64,000 nucleotides of DNA from Flavobacterium yafengii (GTDB lineage Bacteria; Bacteroidota; Bacteroidia; Flavobacteriales; Flavobacteriaceae), in assembly GCF_030010375.1 (NCBI RefSeq), contig NZ_JASCRY010000001.1:1302001-1366000 (forward strand), read 5' to 3'. Numbering within the stretch: position 1 is the first letter of the stretch; each line of letters starts with the position of its first letter. Shown piece after piece: positions 9,251-18,365 of this stretch. The notes beneath the pieces were generated by a model, which saw only the letters and a list, made by a program, of their open reading frames with translations, did not search any database and was not told where the DNA came from. Position numbers and translations under genes: made by a program.

Positions 9251-9769
9251 TTATTTCGCTTTAAGAATTTCTCCATTGGGGCGCACCACTAATTTCATGG
9301 TTTCCTTATCTTTTTTGATTTTAATGTTATATTGTTTTTTGATGATATCTCCTTCTTCTTGTGAATAAAGAAAGCTGTCATTTACAATGGACCAACCTGG
9401 ATATGCTCGGTAAATAGAATAGATAACCTCACCGGGAAGTTTTACATTTTTGAATTCTTCCACAACGCGTATTAATTTACCGTTTTCATTATAAGTAGCG
9501 GTCAAAGAGCCATTTTTTACTTCCATTACTACGAGGTATTCTTCAAATCCTTCAGCATCTTTACCTAAATCAAAGGCAATAAATTTTTCTTCTACAGTTC
9601 GTACTCTTTGGTCTGGATTGTTGTCAGGAATATAAACAGAAAAATCTGATCCCACTCTTTTGATAACTACGCCTGGTAATTCTTCGATTTTAATTTTACC
9701 TTTTGGAGTTTCTTGTGAATATGATGCTATAGTAACGCTTAAAAAAAGTATAATAATTAGTGCTTTCAT
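9251..9769 (-). CDS. Secreted PepSY-like protein, paralogue 1
   Basis: The 172-residue protein begins with a clear signal peptide (MKALIIILFLSVTIASYSQ) and is likely periplasmic. The second half, with KLPGEVIYSIYRAYPGWSIV, a YxIKIKK strand and RPNGEILKAK at the end, fits the PepSY-like fold (K-P, then PGW, then a DG/NG-turn strand). The function is unknown. A second copy lies at 19668-20201, colinear over the whole length after the signal peptide. Both genes have the same two-part motif at the same distance upstream, pointing to a shared regulator. Confidence 0.8.
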   Translation of the reverse strand: MKALIIILFLSVTIASYSQETPKGKIKIEELPGVVIKRVGSDFSVYIPDNNPDQRVRTVEEKFIAFDLGKDAEGFEEYLVVMEVKNGSLTATYNENGKLIRVVEEFKNVKLPGEVIYSIYRAYPGWSIVNDSFLYSQEEGDIIKKQYNIKIKKDKETMKLVVRPNGEILKAK

Positions 9770-9828
9770 AATATTTAAGTTTTAAATTAATTAATGATTT
9801 TTCGTAATTGCAATAAACTAATATATTC

Positions 9829-9854
9829 TAAGGCTTGCTGTTTTACTTCCCCTT
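9829..9854 (-). promoter_or_regulatory. Two-part upstream motif AAGGGGAAG-N9-AAGCCTTA
   Basis: On the minus strand AAGGGGAAG (9854-9846) and AAGCCTTA (9836-9829) are separated by exactly nine bases. The motif ends 59 bp before the start codon of paralogue 1. The same two words with the same spacing occur at 20262-20287 before paralogue 2. Apart from this motif and the mutase terminator, the 9770-10110 gap is AT-rich and shows nothing else. Confidence 0.55.
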
Positions 9855-10043
9855 CTATAGTTATTTAATTATCTATATATCAGTAATTTACAATTTTAAA
9901 TTTTTAATAAAAATGAATATTCTTATGTAAATTTAGCTTTTTAATTCATTTTTTTGCGTTAATTTATACCATAACTTATGTTAATAAAATCAGTGAAATC
10001 ATTTCTTTTTTAATAGGAATAGTATGTTCTTCCTTTTTAATAA

Positions 10044-10080
10044 AAAACAAAAAAAGCACCAATCTTTTGATTGGTGCTTT
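10044..10080 (-). terminator. Terminator of the methylmalonyl-CoA mutase genes
   Basis: AAAGCACCAATC (10053-10064) pairs with GATTGGTGCTTT (10069-10080), with four bases of loop. On the minus strand a T run follows. It lies 30 bp after the stop of the large subunit. Confidence 0.85.
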
Positions 10081-10110
10081 AGATAGAATTGACAACTATA
10101 GTATTCTTTT

Positions 10111-12249
10111 TTATTCGAAACTGTCGATTAAAATTTCTAATATTTTAATGGCAGCTTCACTGATTTTTGTTCCGGGTCCAAATACGGCAACTGCACCGGC
10201 ATCAAATAAAAACTGGTAATCTTGTGCAGGAATTACTCCGCCTACAACCACCATAATATCTTCCCGACCGTATTTTTTTAGTTCTTCGATTACTTGCGGT
10301 ACAAGAGTTTTGTGTCCTGCAGCTAGAGAGGAAACTCCTAAAATATGCACATCATTTTCTACTGCTTGTTTTGCAGCTTCAGCCGGTGTTTGAAAAAGTG
10401 GACCAATGTCTACATCAAAACCTACATCAGCATAACCGGTAGCAACAACTTTTGCGCCGCGATCGTGCCCATCTTGCCCCATTTTGGCAATCATTATTCG
10501 AGGGCGACGTCCTTCTTTTTTAGCAAATTCATCTGCTAATTGTTTTGCTTTTTCAAAACTTTTGTCGTCTTTTATTTCTTTACTATACACACCGCTAAAG
10601 GATTTAATTTGTGCTTTGTATCTTCCAAAAACCGCTTCCAGTGCATCACTGATTTCTCCTAATGTAGTTCGGTTTCTAGCAGCTTCAACAGCAATTTCCA
10701 GTAAATTACCTTCTCCTGTTTGTGCACAAAGGGTTAGTTTTTTTAGTGAATTTTGTACTTTTTCTGTATCTCTGGTCGCTTTAATTCGGTCTAATTGTTC
10801 CAATTGTTGCTTGCGAACCATTTGGTTATCCACATCAAGAATCTGTAAAGGATCTTCTTTTTCTAATCGGTATTGATTTACGCCCACAATGATATCCTGG
10901 CCGCTGTCTATCCTTGCTTGTTTTCTGGCTGCGGCTTCCTCGATTCTAAGTTTCGGAATTCCAGATTCGATGGCTTTAGTCATTCCGCCCAGTTCTTCCA
11001 CTTCTTCAATAAGCTTCCAAGCATTTTCGGCAATTTCATTCGTCAAACTTTCTACATAATAACTGCCGGCCCAAGGATCAACGGTTTTGGTAATTTTAGT
11101 TTCTTCTTGTAAATAAAGCTGTGTGTTTCTGGCAATTCTTGCCGAGAAATCCGTTGGTAAAGCTATGGCTTCATCCAAAGCATTGGTATGTAAAGATTGT
11201 GTTCCTCCAAAAGCGGCTGCGGCTGCTTCAATACAGGTTCGTGCCACATTATTGAAAGGATCTTGCTCGGTTAAACTCCAACCCGAAGTTTGACAATGGG
11301 TTCTCAAGGCTAATGATTTATCGTCTTTTGGTTCGAATTGTTTCACCAGTTTTGCCCATATCATTCTTCCGGCACGCATTTTGGCAATTTCCATAAAATG
11401 GTTCATACCAATCGCCCAGAAAAAAGATAATCTTGGAGCAAACTCATCAATTTTCATTCCGGTTGCTAATCCAGTTCTAATGTATTCCAATCCATCGGCC
11501 AGAGTGTAAGCTAATTCAATATCAGCAGTGGCTCCCGCTTCTTGCATATGATATCCTGAAATAGAAATCGAGTTGAATTTGGGCATTTTTTTGCTGGTGA
11601 ATTCAAAAATATCAGCAATGATTTTCATCGAAGGAGTTGGCGGATAAATATACGTGTTACGCACCATGAATTCTTTCAGAATGTCATTTTGTATCGTTCC
11701 AGAAAGTAACTCGGGTTTTACGCCTTGTTCTTCGGCGGCGACAATATAGAAAGCCATAATGGGTAAAACGGCGCCATTCATCGTCATAGAAACTGACATT
11801 TCGTCTAGCGGAATTTGGTCGAATAATACTTTCATATCTTCCACGGAATCAATCGCAACTCCCGCTTTTCCAACATCGCCTACCACACGTTCGTGATCAG
11901 AATCATAGCCGCGATGCGTAGGTAAATCAAAAGCGATGGAGAGTCCTTTTTGACCCGCTGCTAGGTTTCTTCTGTAAAAAGCATTGCTTTCTTCAGCAGT
12001 TGAAAATCCTGCATATTGGCGTACTGTCCAAGGTCTGCGGACGTACATTGTTGCGTAAGGTCCGCGTAAATTTGGTGCAAAACCAGCTCCAAAATCAAGA
12101 TGGTTAAGATTCTCAATATCTTGTTCCGAATACGTTGGTTTTAGTTCGATTCCTTCTGCGGTTAGAAATGCATCAGTCAAAGAATTTTCATTCTCCACTT
12201 TCAACGGTGTACTTTTTAATTTTATATGTTGTAAATCTTTTCTTTTCAT
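10111..12249 (-). CDS. scpA: Methylmalonyl-CoA mutase, large catalytic subunit
   Basis: This B12-dependent enzyme interconverts succinyl-CoA and methylmalonyl-CoA in propionate metabolism. The N-terminal TIM-barrel part contains [19 protein letters not shown], typical of the substrate-binding region. The C-terminal cobalamin domain has the base-off motif DGHDRG (residues 593-598), then GVSSLAAGH and VVVGG. At 712 residues it has the usual length of the large chain. The small subunit gene lies 67 bp upstream on the same strand, so they form an operon. The chaperone GTPase MeaB is in this window at 55356-56447. Confidence 0.96.
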   Translation of the reverse strand: MKRKDLQHIKLKSTPLKVENENSLTDAFLTAEGIELKPTYSEQDIENLNHLDFGAGFAPNLRGPYATMYVRRPWTVRQYAGFSTAEESNAFYRRNLAAGQKGLSIAFDLPTHRGYDSDHERVVGDVGKAGVAIDSVEDMKVLFDQIPLDEMSVSMTMNGAVLPIMAFYIVAAEEQGVKPELLSGTIQNDILKEFMVRNTYIYPPTPSMKIIADIFEFTSKKMPKFNSISISGYHMQEAGATADIELAYTLADGLEYIRTGLATGMKIDEFAPRLSFFWAIGMNHFMEIAKMRAGRMIWAKLVKQFEPKDDKSLALRTHCQTSGWSLTEQDPFNNVARTCIEAAAAAFGGTQSLHTNALDEAIALPTDFSARIARNTQLYLQEETKITKTVDPWAGSYYVESLTNEIAENAWKLIEEVEELGGMTKAIESGIPKLRIEEAAARKQARIDSGQDIIVGVNQYRLEKEDPLQILDVDNQMVRKQQLEQLDRIKATRDTEKVQNSLKKLTLCAQTGEGNLLEIAVEAARNRTTLGEISDALEAVFGRYKAQIKSFSGVYSKEIKDDKSFEKAKQLADEFAKKEGRRPRIMIAKMGQDGHDRGAKVVATGYADVGFDVDIGPLFQTPAEAAKQAVENDVHILGVSSLAAGHKTLVPQVIEELKKYGREDIMVVVGGVIPAQDYQFLFDAGAVAVFGPGTKISEAAIKILEILIDSFE

Positions 12250-12316
12250 TTGTTTAGTACCAAATTACACGAATGCTGATGAATTTTTAATTTTGATTAA
12301 TCGAAATTGGGGAATG

Positions 12317-13681
12317 TTATTCAAGATCCAATCGTTCTTGTTCTATTTTTTCTGCCAGACGTTTTTCGATTATTGGTGTAATCAATGTTTTTCTTGGTTT
12401 GACTTTTACAAAAGGGAACAGTTCTAAATCGTGTTTCATCTTATCCTGTTTGTTGGGATGTTTGTTTGTTCCCAATAAAATTTCTTTACCGTTGTCAAAT
12501 AATGCTTGAGTTGTATCAGCACTTTCCTGAATTTTCCTTTTGATGATTCCATCATTAAGTTGTTTCAGGAAACCGCCATTTGCCTCCATATCTTTGAATA
12601 AAGCCAACGATTTTTCAGCTAATTGATTGGTGAGATTTTCTATATAATAACTGCCGTCAGCCGGATTATTAACTTTGTCAAAGTAACTTTCGTTTTTGAG
12701 AATCAACAATTGATTTCTCGCGATTCGGTCTCCAAATTCATTGTCTTTGTGGTACAACGCATCATAAGGCAAATTAGCAATAGCATCCGCTCCGCCAATA
12801 ATTGCACTCATACATTCGGTTGTGGTACGCAACATATTTACGTTATAATCGTATAATGTTTTGTTTCGTTTTGTAGGCGAAACAATGATGTTGCAATCTA
12901 AGTTGTGGTTGTATTCTTTGGCAACCAGATTAAAAAGTAATCGTAAAGCACGCAGTTTTGCAATTTCAAAAAAGTAATTTGTCCCAACGGCAACTTCAAA
13001 AACAATGGGTTTATTTATAACTTCAATTCTATTGAAATATTCATTGGCATGTCCTAAACTATAGGCAATTTGTTGCACCATATTGGCACCAGCATTTTGA
13101 TACAATGACGTATTGATGCTTATTAAAGATACAGACGTAGCTGATGTCGAAAGTAAATTTAGGGTGTCAAAATTGCTCTTTTCTTTGGTTGTAAACCAGT
13201 TTCCATCTTTGGCTAATTGCCCAATTGGATCCAGATTACAGAAAATAGTAGTATTGTTTTTCTTTGCAAAAGCATCAATTTTTTTGACGAAATCGATTGA
13301 GATAAAACCCAAATGAAAGTAAACGGTAACTTTTTCTAAAGGTAATATCTCCAATAGATTGGTAACATCTATCGATTCATTTTCAATTGTAAAACGAAGG
13401 CTCTCAGCACCGCGACTCAAGGAATCTAATGCTCTTTCGATTGATTTATCAATGTCGTAAACAAATATGTTTTGGCAAATCCTGAAATTTGTAGCTTTTG
13501 TAGTTACCGAAAAAACTTTAGAGAACTCATCTTTATGATAAAAAGGTTTCACTTGGATGTCTTCGGGAGAATTCCAAACTAAGGTTTCATTATAATCCGC
13601 TCCATTGAGTTCAAATTGGATTTTTTGTTTCCATTGTTTGGAGGAAATGGGATTGAAATCATCGAAAAGATTTGTTGTCAT
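12317..13681 (-). CDS. mutA: Methylmalonyl-CoA mutase, small subunit (short form)
   Basis: This non-catalytic partner of the large subunit has 454 residues from the ATG at 13681. It contains the barrel-domain signatures (QNAGANMVQQIAYSLGHANEYF, FEIAKLRALRLLF, NPADGSYYIENLT). It has no C-terminal cobalamin domain and no DxHxxG motif, so it is shorter than the roughly 600-residue MutA of actinobacteria. The frame is open 12 codons further upstream, but MTTNLFDDFNPISSKQWK is the normal start. It is the first gene of the mutase operon. Confidence 0.92.
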   Translation of the reverse strand: MTTNLFDDFNPISSKQWKQKIQFELNGADYNETLVWNSPEDIQVKPFYHKDEFSKVFSVTTKATNFRICQNIFVYDIDKSIERALDSLSRGAESLRFTIENESIDVTNLLEILPLEKVTVYFHLGFISIDFVKKIDAFAKKNNTTIFCNLDPIGQLAKDGNWFTTKEKSNFDTLNLLSTSATSVSLISINTSLYQNAGANMVQQIAYSLGHANEYFNRIEVINKPIVFEVAVGTNYFFEIAKLRALRLLFNLVAKEYNHNLDCNIIVSPTKRNKTLYDYNVNMLRTTTECMSAIIGGADAIANLPYDALYHKDNEFGDRIARNQLLILKNESYFDKVNNPADGSYYIENLTNQLAEKSLALFKDMEANGGFLKQLNDGIIKRKIQESADTTQALFDNGKEILLGTNKHPNKQDKMKHDLELFPFVKVKPRKTLITPIIEKRLAEKIEQERLDLE

Positions 13682-13743
13682 TTTGTTTTTGGTTTTCCTG
13701 ATCCCAGCCTTCTCCAAAGGAGAACGAACCGAAACTTGGTGTT

Positions 13744-14064
13744 TTATTTTTCAATCGTGTCGCCTTCGAATTCAATGATATAAATATCTTCACTATCTTT
13801 TTTCATATAGTATTTCTCTCGGGCGTATTTTTCTATCTGTTCTGAATTTTTTAATTGCTTGATATTCTCTTGGTCCTTTTTTATTTCTTCCTTATAATAA
13901 TTTGCATTGTCTTCCAATTCGTTGATTTGTTTGTCTAAAACACGATGTCCGAAATAGGAATAGTTATCCAAGAAAATCATCCAAGTAGCAAAAAATAACA
14001 AGACCCAGACATATTTGTTACTTAAAAATTTAAACCAAGGTTTGTCTTTATACGGATTTGTCAT
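13744..14064 (-). CDS. Septum formation initiator family protein (DivIC/FtsB-like)
   Basis: This 106-residue bitopic protein has a short cytoplasmic N-terminus, one transmembrane helix (about residues 18-32, YVWVLLFFATWMIFL) and an extracytoplasmic coiled coil (about 38-85, rich in E, K and N with leucine spacing), ending in the YAREKYYMKK motif of DivIC/FtsB. It would act in the divisome scaffold with FtsL- and FtsQ-type partners. It lies between uridine kinase and the mutase genes on the same strand. A repeat element fills the gap upstream. Confidence 0.88.
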   Translation of the reverse strand: MTNPYKDKPWFKFLSNKYVWVLLFFATWMIFLDNYSYFGHRVLDKQINELEDNANYYKEEIKKDQENIKQLKNSEQIEKYAREKYYMKKDSEDIYIIEFEGDTIEK

Positions 14065-14077
14065 TTTTTATTTTTTT

Positions 14078-14174
14078 TAGCCCCGATTATAGTGAAAATC
14101 CTTTTAGTAGGTGATGATGACGAAGGAAGATTCACCTACTAAAAGATTGCAACGGAAAGCGGGAAATAGCTCCT
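14078..14174 (+). repeat. Structured intergenic repeat, copy A
   Basis: The element runs from TAGCCCCGAT to GGGAAATAGCTCCT. A central stem CTTTTAGTAGGTGA pairs perfectly with TCACCTACTAAAAG (14101-14114 and 14132-14145). In an outer stem CCCG (14082-14085) can pair with CGGG (14160-14163). Copies B (48063-48148) and C (58804-58887, other strand) share the flanks but not the central stem sequence. The direction given is that of the consensus; transcription is not known. It may belong to a known flavobacterial RNA family. Confidence 0.75.
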
Positions 14175-14204
14175 AATAATTATTACTCTAAAATTACAAC
14201 TAAA

Positions 14205-14813
14205 TTATAGAATTTTTTGATTTATTACCGCACGAACTACATCAATGGCTACCGTATTGTATTTATCGTTTGGTATAATAATGTCTGCAAATGCTTTTGT
14301 TGGTTCTATAAACTGTTCGTGCATTGGCTTTAATGTTGTTTGGTATCTGTTGATTACTTCATGCATATCTCGGCCACGTTCAGTGATATCGCGTTTCATA
14401 CGGCGGATTAATCGTTCGTCAGAATCAGCATGAACGTATATTTTTACATCAAATAATTCTCTTAATTCTGGATTTGCCAAAATTAAAATCCCTTCTACAA
14501 TCATCACTTTTCGAGGATGTGTAAAAACGGTATCGTCCGTTCTATTGTGTGTCACAAACGAATAAACGGGTTGATGGATGTTGTTTCCTTCTTTTAATTC
14601 CTTAAGGTGAGTTACCAATAATTCGAAATCAATGGCACGCGGATGATCAAAATTAATTAATGCTCTTTCATCAAATGACAGTCCGTGATTTTCTTTATAA
14701 TACGAGTCTTGCGAAATAATTCCTACTTCGGTTTCTGGTAATTCATTCATAATTTGATGTACAACGGTTGTTTTTCCGCTTCCTGTACCACCTGCAATTC
14801 CTATAATGAGCAT
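14205..14813 (-). CDS. udk: Uridine kinase
   Basis: This cytoplasmic enzyme phosphorylates uridine and cytidine to UMP and CMP in pyrimidine salvage. The P-loop GIAGGTGSGKTTV is at residues 5-17. Further typical motifs are SQDSYYK, FDHPRAIDFELL (substrate region), MIVEGILIL and RRMKRDITERGRD. At 202 residues it has normal length. It is the first gene of a minus-strand group with the septum protein, though repeat copy A lies between them. Confidence 0.95.
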   Translation of the reverse strand: MLIIGIAGGTGSGKTTVVHQIMNELPETEVGIISQDSYYKENHGLSFDERALINFDHPRAIDFELLVTHLKELKEGNNIHQPVYSFVTHNRTDDTVFTHPRKVMIVEGILILANPELRELFDVKIYVHADSDERLIRRMKRDITERGRDMHEVINRYQTTLKPMHEQFIEPTKAFADIIIPNDKYNTVAIDVVRAVINQKIL

Positions 14814-14964
14814 AATTTTTTTGTTATGTATTTTATCGGGACAAAAATAGGAATTTAATTGGGAGTGGATTTTGTTTTTTGAGGAAATGTTGCTAATTTA
14901 ATATATTTATGGGTCGTTATTAATTGACATTTTTTTCTATCTTTAGTTTCTAAAACTGACTATT

Positions 14965-15546
14965 TTGTATACACAAATCAATAAAAATATAAGTCGCTAT
15001 GTCACTTTTGAACCGAAAGAATTAGAAATTTTCAATTCTTTATTGGAATATAAAACGGTTCCTAAGAAAACGATTTTACTTCATGAAGGCGAAATGTGCA
15101 ATTTTGAAGCTTTTGTAATCAAAGGTTGTGTCCGGAAATATTATATTGATGCCAATGGTTTTGAAGTCATTTTACAATTTGCCATCGAAAATGCTTGGGT
15201 GAGCGATATTTCTTTTAGTATTTATGAAGAGAAACCAAGTAGGGTGTATATCGAAACATTGGAAGATTGTGAGTTTTTTATGTTCAGCCCTGACACTAAA
15301 GAAGAATTATTCGTCAGAGCACCTAAGTTTGAACGCGCTTTCCGTATCCTAATGCAAAGGAGTCTTGCGGTTACTCAAGATCGTTTATTTAATACTATTT
15401 CTAAAACTGCCACCGAGAAATATTTAGAGTTTCTCGACCATTATCCCACACTTTCTCAGCGCGTTGCCCAGCATTATATTGCTTCTTATTTGGGTATTTC
15501 TGCCGAATTTCTAAGTAAAATAAGAACTAAAATCGCCAAACACTAA
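14965..15546 (+). CDS. Crp/Fnr family transcriptional regulator
   Basis: This 193-residue regulator has a cyclic-nucleotide-binding-like beta-barrel (about residues 15-110: TVPKKTILLHEGEMCNFEAFVIKGCVRKYY) and a C-terminal helix-turn-helix (RVAQHYIASYLGISAEFLSKIR). The Fnr iron-sulphur cysteines and the R/E residues for cAMP are not evident, so the ligand is unknown. The start is TTG at 14965; no in-frame ATG lies before the barrel. It precedes a pirin gene by 90 bp on the same strand, a common pairing in which the regulator controls its neighbour. Confidence 0.88.
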   Translation: MYTQINKNISRYVTFEPKELEIFNSLLEYKTVPKKTILLHEGEMCNFEAFVIKGCVRKYYIDANGFEVILQFAIENAWVSDISFSIYEEKPSRVYIETLEDCEFFMFSPDTKEELFVRAPKFERAFRILMQRSLAVTQDRLFNTISKTATEKYLEFLDHYPTLSQRVAQHYIASYLGISAEFLSKIRTKIAKH

Positions 15547-15636
15547 ATTCTAGTTATTTTTCATTTCTTGTCCTAGTTCAATGCATGCGCTTTTTTTTTG
15601 ACGCAACTTTGTACCACAATATTAAAGAACACGACA

Positions 15637-16389
15637 ATGGAAAATACAGATAAAATAATAGACAGTGCAATTACGAATTCAGTTTTGCATAAAGCGGATA
15701 CGCGCGGTCATGCTAATCATGGTTGGTTAGAATCCTATCACACTTTTAGTTTTGCAAATTATCACAATCCAGAACGTATGAATTTTGGTGTGCTGCGCGT
15801 TTTGAATGATGACAGAGTCAATCAAGGAATGGGTTTTGGGAAACATCCGCATGATAATATGGAAATTATTTCTATTCCGCTCGAAGGTGATTTAGAGCAC
15901 CAAGACAGTATGGGAAATACTACCGTAATCAAGGAAGGAGATATTCAAGCGATGAGCGCCGGTACTGGGATTTTTCACAGCGAGTACAACAAAAACAAAG
16001 ATCAGTTGGTTAAGTTTTTGCAGATTTGGATTTATCCGAATCAAAAAAATGTAACACCTCGTTATGACCAAATCACTTTAGATTTAAACGATCGTCACAA
16101 TAAATTACAACAAATTTTATCGCCAAATCCAGAAGATGAAGGCGTTTGGATTCATCAAGATGCTTGGTTTCATATTGGAAAGTTTGACAATGATTTTTCT
16201 ACTTCGTATGAATTGAAAAAAGCAGGAAATGGAATTTATGCTTTTGTTTTAAAAGGGGATTTCACGATAGGAAACATTGCTTTAAATGAACGTGACGGAT
16301 TAGGAATTTGGGATACCAATGCAATTAAAATTACCGCTAATTCAGCCAATGCCGAAATCTTATTGATGGAAGTGCCAATGAAATTGTAA
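15637..16389 (+). CDS. Pirin family protein
   Basis: This bicupin protein has 250 residues. Pirins are iron-binding and some are quercetin dioxygenases; others are sensors. The N-terminal cupin has HTFSFANYHNPERMNFGVLRVLNDD, then GFGKHPHDNMEII, which supplies the metal-binding histidines, and GTGIFHSEYN. The C-terminal cupin covers about residues 155-245. The frame is open to TTG at 15598, but the ATG at 15637 has a proper A-rich leader. Crp/Fnr lies upstream and YceI downstream, which suggests a stress-related group. Confidence 0.92.
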   Translation: MENTDKIIDSAITNSVLHKADTRGHANHGWLESYHTFSFANYHNPERMNFGVLRVLNDDRVNQGMGFGKHPHDNMEIISIPLEGDLEHQDSMGNTTVIKEGDIQAMSAGTGIFHSEYNKNKDQLVKFLQIWIYPNQKNVTPRYDQITLDLNDRHNKLQQILSPNPEDEGVWIHQDAWFHIGKFDNDFSTSYELKKAGNGIYAFVLKGDFTIGNIALNERDGLGIWDTNAIKITANSANAEILLMEVPMKL

Positions 16390-16435
16390 TTAAATAAACG
16401 AATAATAGCAATAACTAATAATAAATAAGAATACT

Positions 16436-16966
16436 ATGTCAACAACAAAATGGGTAATTGACCCAACACACTCAGAAATTGGTTTTAAAGTGAAACACAT
16501 GATGTTCACTAATGTTTCAGGTAAATTTTCAAAATTTGATGCAACGATTGAAGCAGAAGATAACGATTTTGAAAACGCAAAAATTGAATTCACCGGAGCA
16601 ATTGATTCGATAACAACTGGAAATGCTGATAGAGATACTCATTTATTGAGCCCAGATTTTTTTGATGCTGCACAGTTTCCAGAAATTAAATTTAGCGCTA
16701 CTTCTTTCACCAAGATTAATGAGGGTGAATATGAATTGGTTGGTGATTTAAGCTTACACGGTGTTACAAAATCAGTTAAATTAGCTGCAGAATATGGAGG
16801 ATTAATGAAAGATCCATGGGGAAATACTAAAATGGCACTTACATTAGAAGGAAAAATTAACAGAAAAGATTGGGGATTAAACTGGAATTCGGCTCTTGAA
16901 ACTGGCGGTGTTTTAGTAAGCGAAGAAGTTCGCTTGAATATCGAATTGCAATTTGTGCAACAATAA
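16436..16966 (+). CDS. YceI family protein
   Basis: This 176-residue lipocalin-like protein of the YceI family is known for binding isoprenoid chains in a barrel. Family markers are the opening TKWVIDPTHSEIGFKVKHMM, the middle DSITTGNADRDTHLLSPDFFDAAQFPEIKF and the strand GDLSLHGVTKSVKL. No signal peptide is visible, so it is probably cytoplasmic, unlike E. coli YceI. It follows pirin after 46 bp and ends at its own terminator. Confidence 0.92.
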   Translation: MSTTKWVIDPTHSEIGFKVKHMMFTNVSGKFSKFDATIEAEDNDFENAKIEFTGAIDSITTGNADRDTHLLSPDFFDAAQFPEIKFSATSFTKINEGEYELVGDLSLHGVTKSVKLAAEYGGLMKDPWGNTKMALTLEGKINRKDWGLNWNSALETGGVLVSEEVRLNIELQFVQQ

Positions 16967-16983
16967 TTTTAAAATAAATTAAG

Positions 16984-17026
16984 CACAAATCTCAAAGAAT
17001 TATTTCTCTTGAGGTTTGTGTTTTTT
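16984..17026 (+). terminator. Terminator after the YceI gene
   Basis: CACAAATCTCAA (16984-16995) pairs with TTGAGGTTTGTG (17009-17020) and six T residues follow. The upstream TTG start of the next frame (17016) lies inside this stem, so that start was rejected. Confidence 0.85.
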
Positions 17027-17036
17027 AAAAATTGGA

Positions 17037-17351
17037 ATGATGGAAACCATAAATATTTTATACATAGGAAGACATCTCGAAATTTTGGCAACTGTAGTCC
17101 GATTAATAAATGCAAATGAGAATTGGAATGGAGTAGGCGTTATGAACGATGAGGAAGCTAAGGAGATTTTTATAAGAAAAGATTTTTCACTTGTATTGTT
17201 AGGTTCCGGAATTCAAGAAGAAAGTGAAACTAATTTGTGCACTTTTTTCAATAAACAGAATCCAAATATAATTATTGTTCAGCATTATGGCGGTGGAAGT
17301 GGTTTGCTGAAAAGTGAAATTTTACTTGCCTTGGAAAACAATAAAAATTAG
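17037..17351 (+). CDS. Pseudo-receiver-like small protein
   Basis: This 104-residue protein looks like a response-regulator receiver fold: ETINILYIGRHLEILATVVR at the start, DFSLVLLGSGI at strand 3 and PNIIIVQHYGGG near strand 4. The acidic pair expected after strand 1 is replaced by GR, and the phospho-Asp at strand 3 is replaced by Gly. It cannot be phosphorylated in the usual way. The function is unknown. The fold is my inference from the strand pattern. The ATG at 17037 was chosen because the YceI terminator covers the earlier start. Confidence 0.6.
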   Translation: MMETINILYIGRHLEILATVVRLINANENWNGVGVMNDEEAKEIFIRKDFSLVLLGSGIQEESETNLCTFFNKQNPNIIIVQHYGGGSGLLKSEILLALENNKN

Positions 17352-17358
17352 CAGAAAC

Positions 17359-17392
17359 AAAAAAGAGAGCCGTATGAATGACTCTCTTTTTT
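17359..17392. terminator. Bidirectional terminator
   Basis: AAAAAAGAGAG (17359-17369) pairs with CTCTCTTTTTT (17382-17392) between two convergent genes. Confidence 0.85.
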
Positions 17393-17407
17393 ATTTTATA
17401 AAAACTA

Positions 17408-18289
17408 TTATTTATTCTTCTTTGCTTTAATCATCATTTCCAACTGATCCCAAAGTTCTTCAGGAATAGCTTCCAGAATGTTGAATTGACCGGCGCCTTT
17501 CAACCATTCGCCACCATCAATTACAACTACTTCACCATTTACATACGCTGAAAAATCAGAAACTAAATAAGCCGCTAAATTGGCTAATTCCTGATGATCT
17601 CCTACACGCTTTAACGGCACTTTTTTAGCCATATCAAATTTTTCGGCTAAATCTCCTGGTAATAATCGGTCCCATGCACCTTTAGTTGGGAATGGTCCCG
17701 GAGCAATTGCATTAGAACGAATTCCGTATTTAGCCCATTCTACCGCAAGACTTCTTGTCATGGCTAAAACTCCAGCTTTTGCTGTAGCACTTGGTACCAC
17801 ATAAGCAGAACCTGTCCAAGCGTAAGTCGTAACAATATTTAAGATAGTAGATGATTTTTGTTTGGTGTCAATCCAATGTTTTCCAAAAGCAAGGGTGCAG
17901 TTTTTGGTTCCTTTTAAAACAATATCAATAACGGTATCAAAGGCATTTGCAGATAATCTTTCGGTTGGAGAAATAAAGTTTCCGGCAGCATTATTCAGTA
18001 AAACATCCACTTTACCAAAAGCTTTCAAAACTTCTTGGAGCATATTTTCGACTTCTTCATAATGGCGTACATCACATTGAATAGGAAGGCACGTTCCGCC
18101 TGTTTCCGTTTCCAGTTCTGCTGCAGTATTTTTCAGTTTTTCTAAATCTCTGGAAGTAATGGCAACTTGCGCACCCAATTCCAAGAAATATTTAGTCATT
18201 GCTTTTCCTAAACCGCTTCCGCCTCCGGTTACGACAATCACTTTGCCTTTCAGGGCATCGTCGCGTAACATTTTATCTGTATAACTCAT
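17408..18289 (-). CDS. SDR oxidoreductase, 2,4-dienoyl-CoA reductase-like
   Basis: This 293-residue short-chain dehydrogenase has the NAD(P) motif TGGGSGLGKAM near residue 21 and LLNNAAGNFISP. The usual YxxxK is replaced by SATAK in VVPSATAKAGVLAMTRSLAVEW, as in 2,4-dienoyl-CoA reductases, where serine takes the tyrosine position. That suggests a role in unsaturated fatty acid beta-oxidation. APGPFPTKGAWDRL near the substrate loop also fits. The substrate is inferred from family resemblance only. An aminotransferase lies upstream on the same strand. Confidence 0.88.
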   Translation of the reverse strand: MSYTDKMLRDDALKGKVIVVTGGGSGLGKAMTKYFLELGAQVAITSRDLEKLKNTAAELETETGGTCLPIQCDVRHYEEVENMLQEVLKAFGKVDVLLNNAAGNFISPTERLSANAFDTVIDIVLKGTKNCTLAFGKHWIDTKQKSSTILNIVTTYAWTGSAYVVPSATAKAGVLAMTRSLAVEWAKYGIRSNAIAPGPFPTKGAWDRLLPGDLAEKFDMAKKVPLKRVGDHQELANLAAYLVSDFSAYVNGEVVVIDGGEWLKGAGQFNILEAIPEELWDQLEMMIKAKKNK

Positions 18290-18365
18290 ATTTTGATATT
18301 TTTTTATTGTAAATATAACAAATTAAATAGTATGCGTGCATAATAAAAAAACAAAATCGTTTCTT

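Noticed and set aside
17016..17036. Upstream start of the receiver-like gene
   Set aside because: It lies within the terminator stem of the YceI gene.
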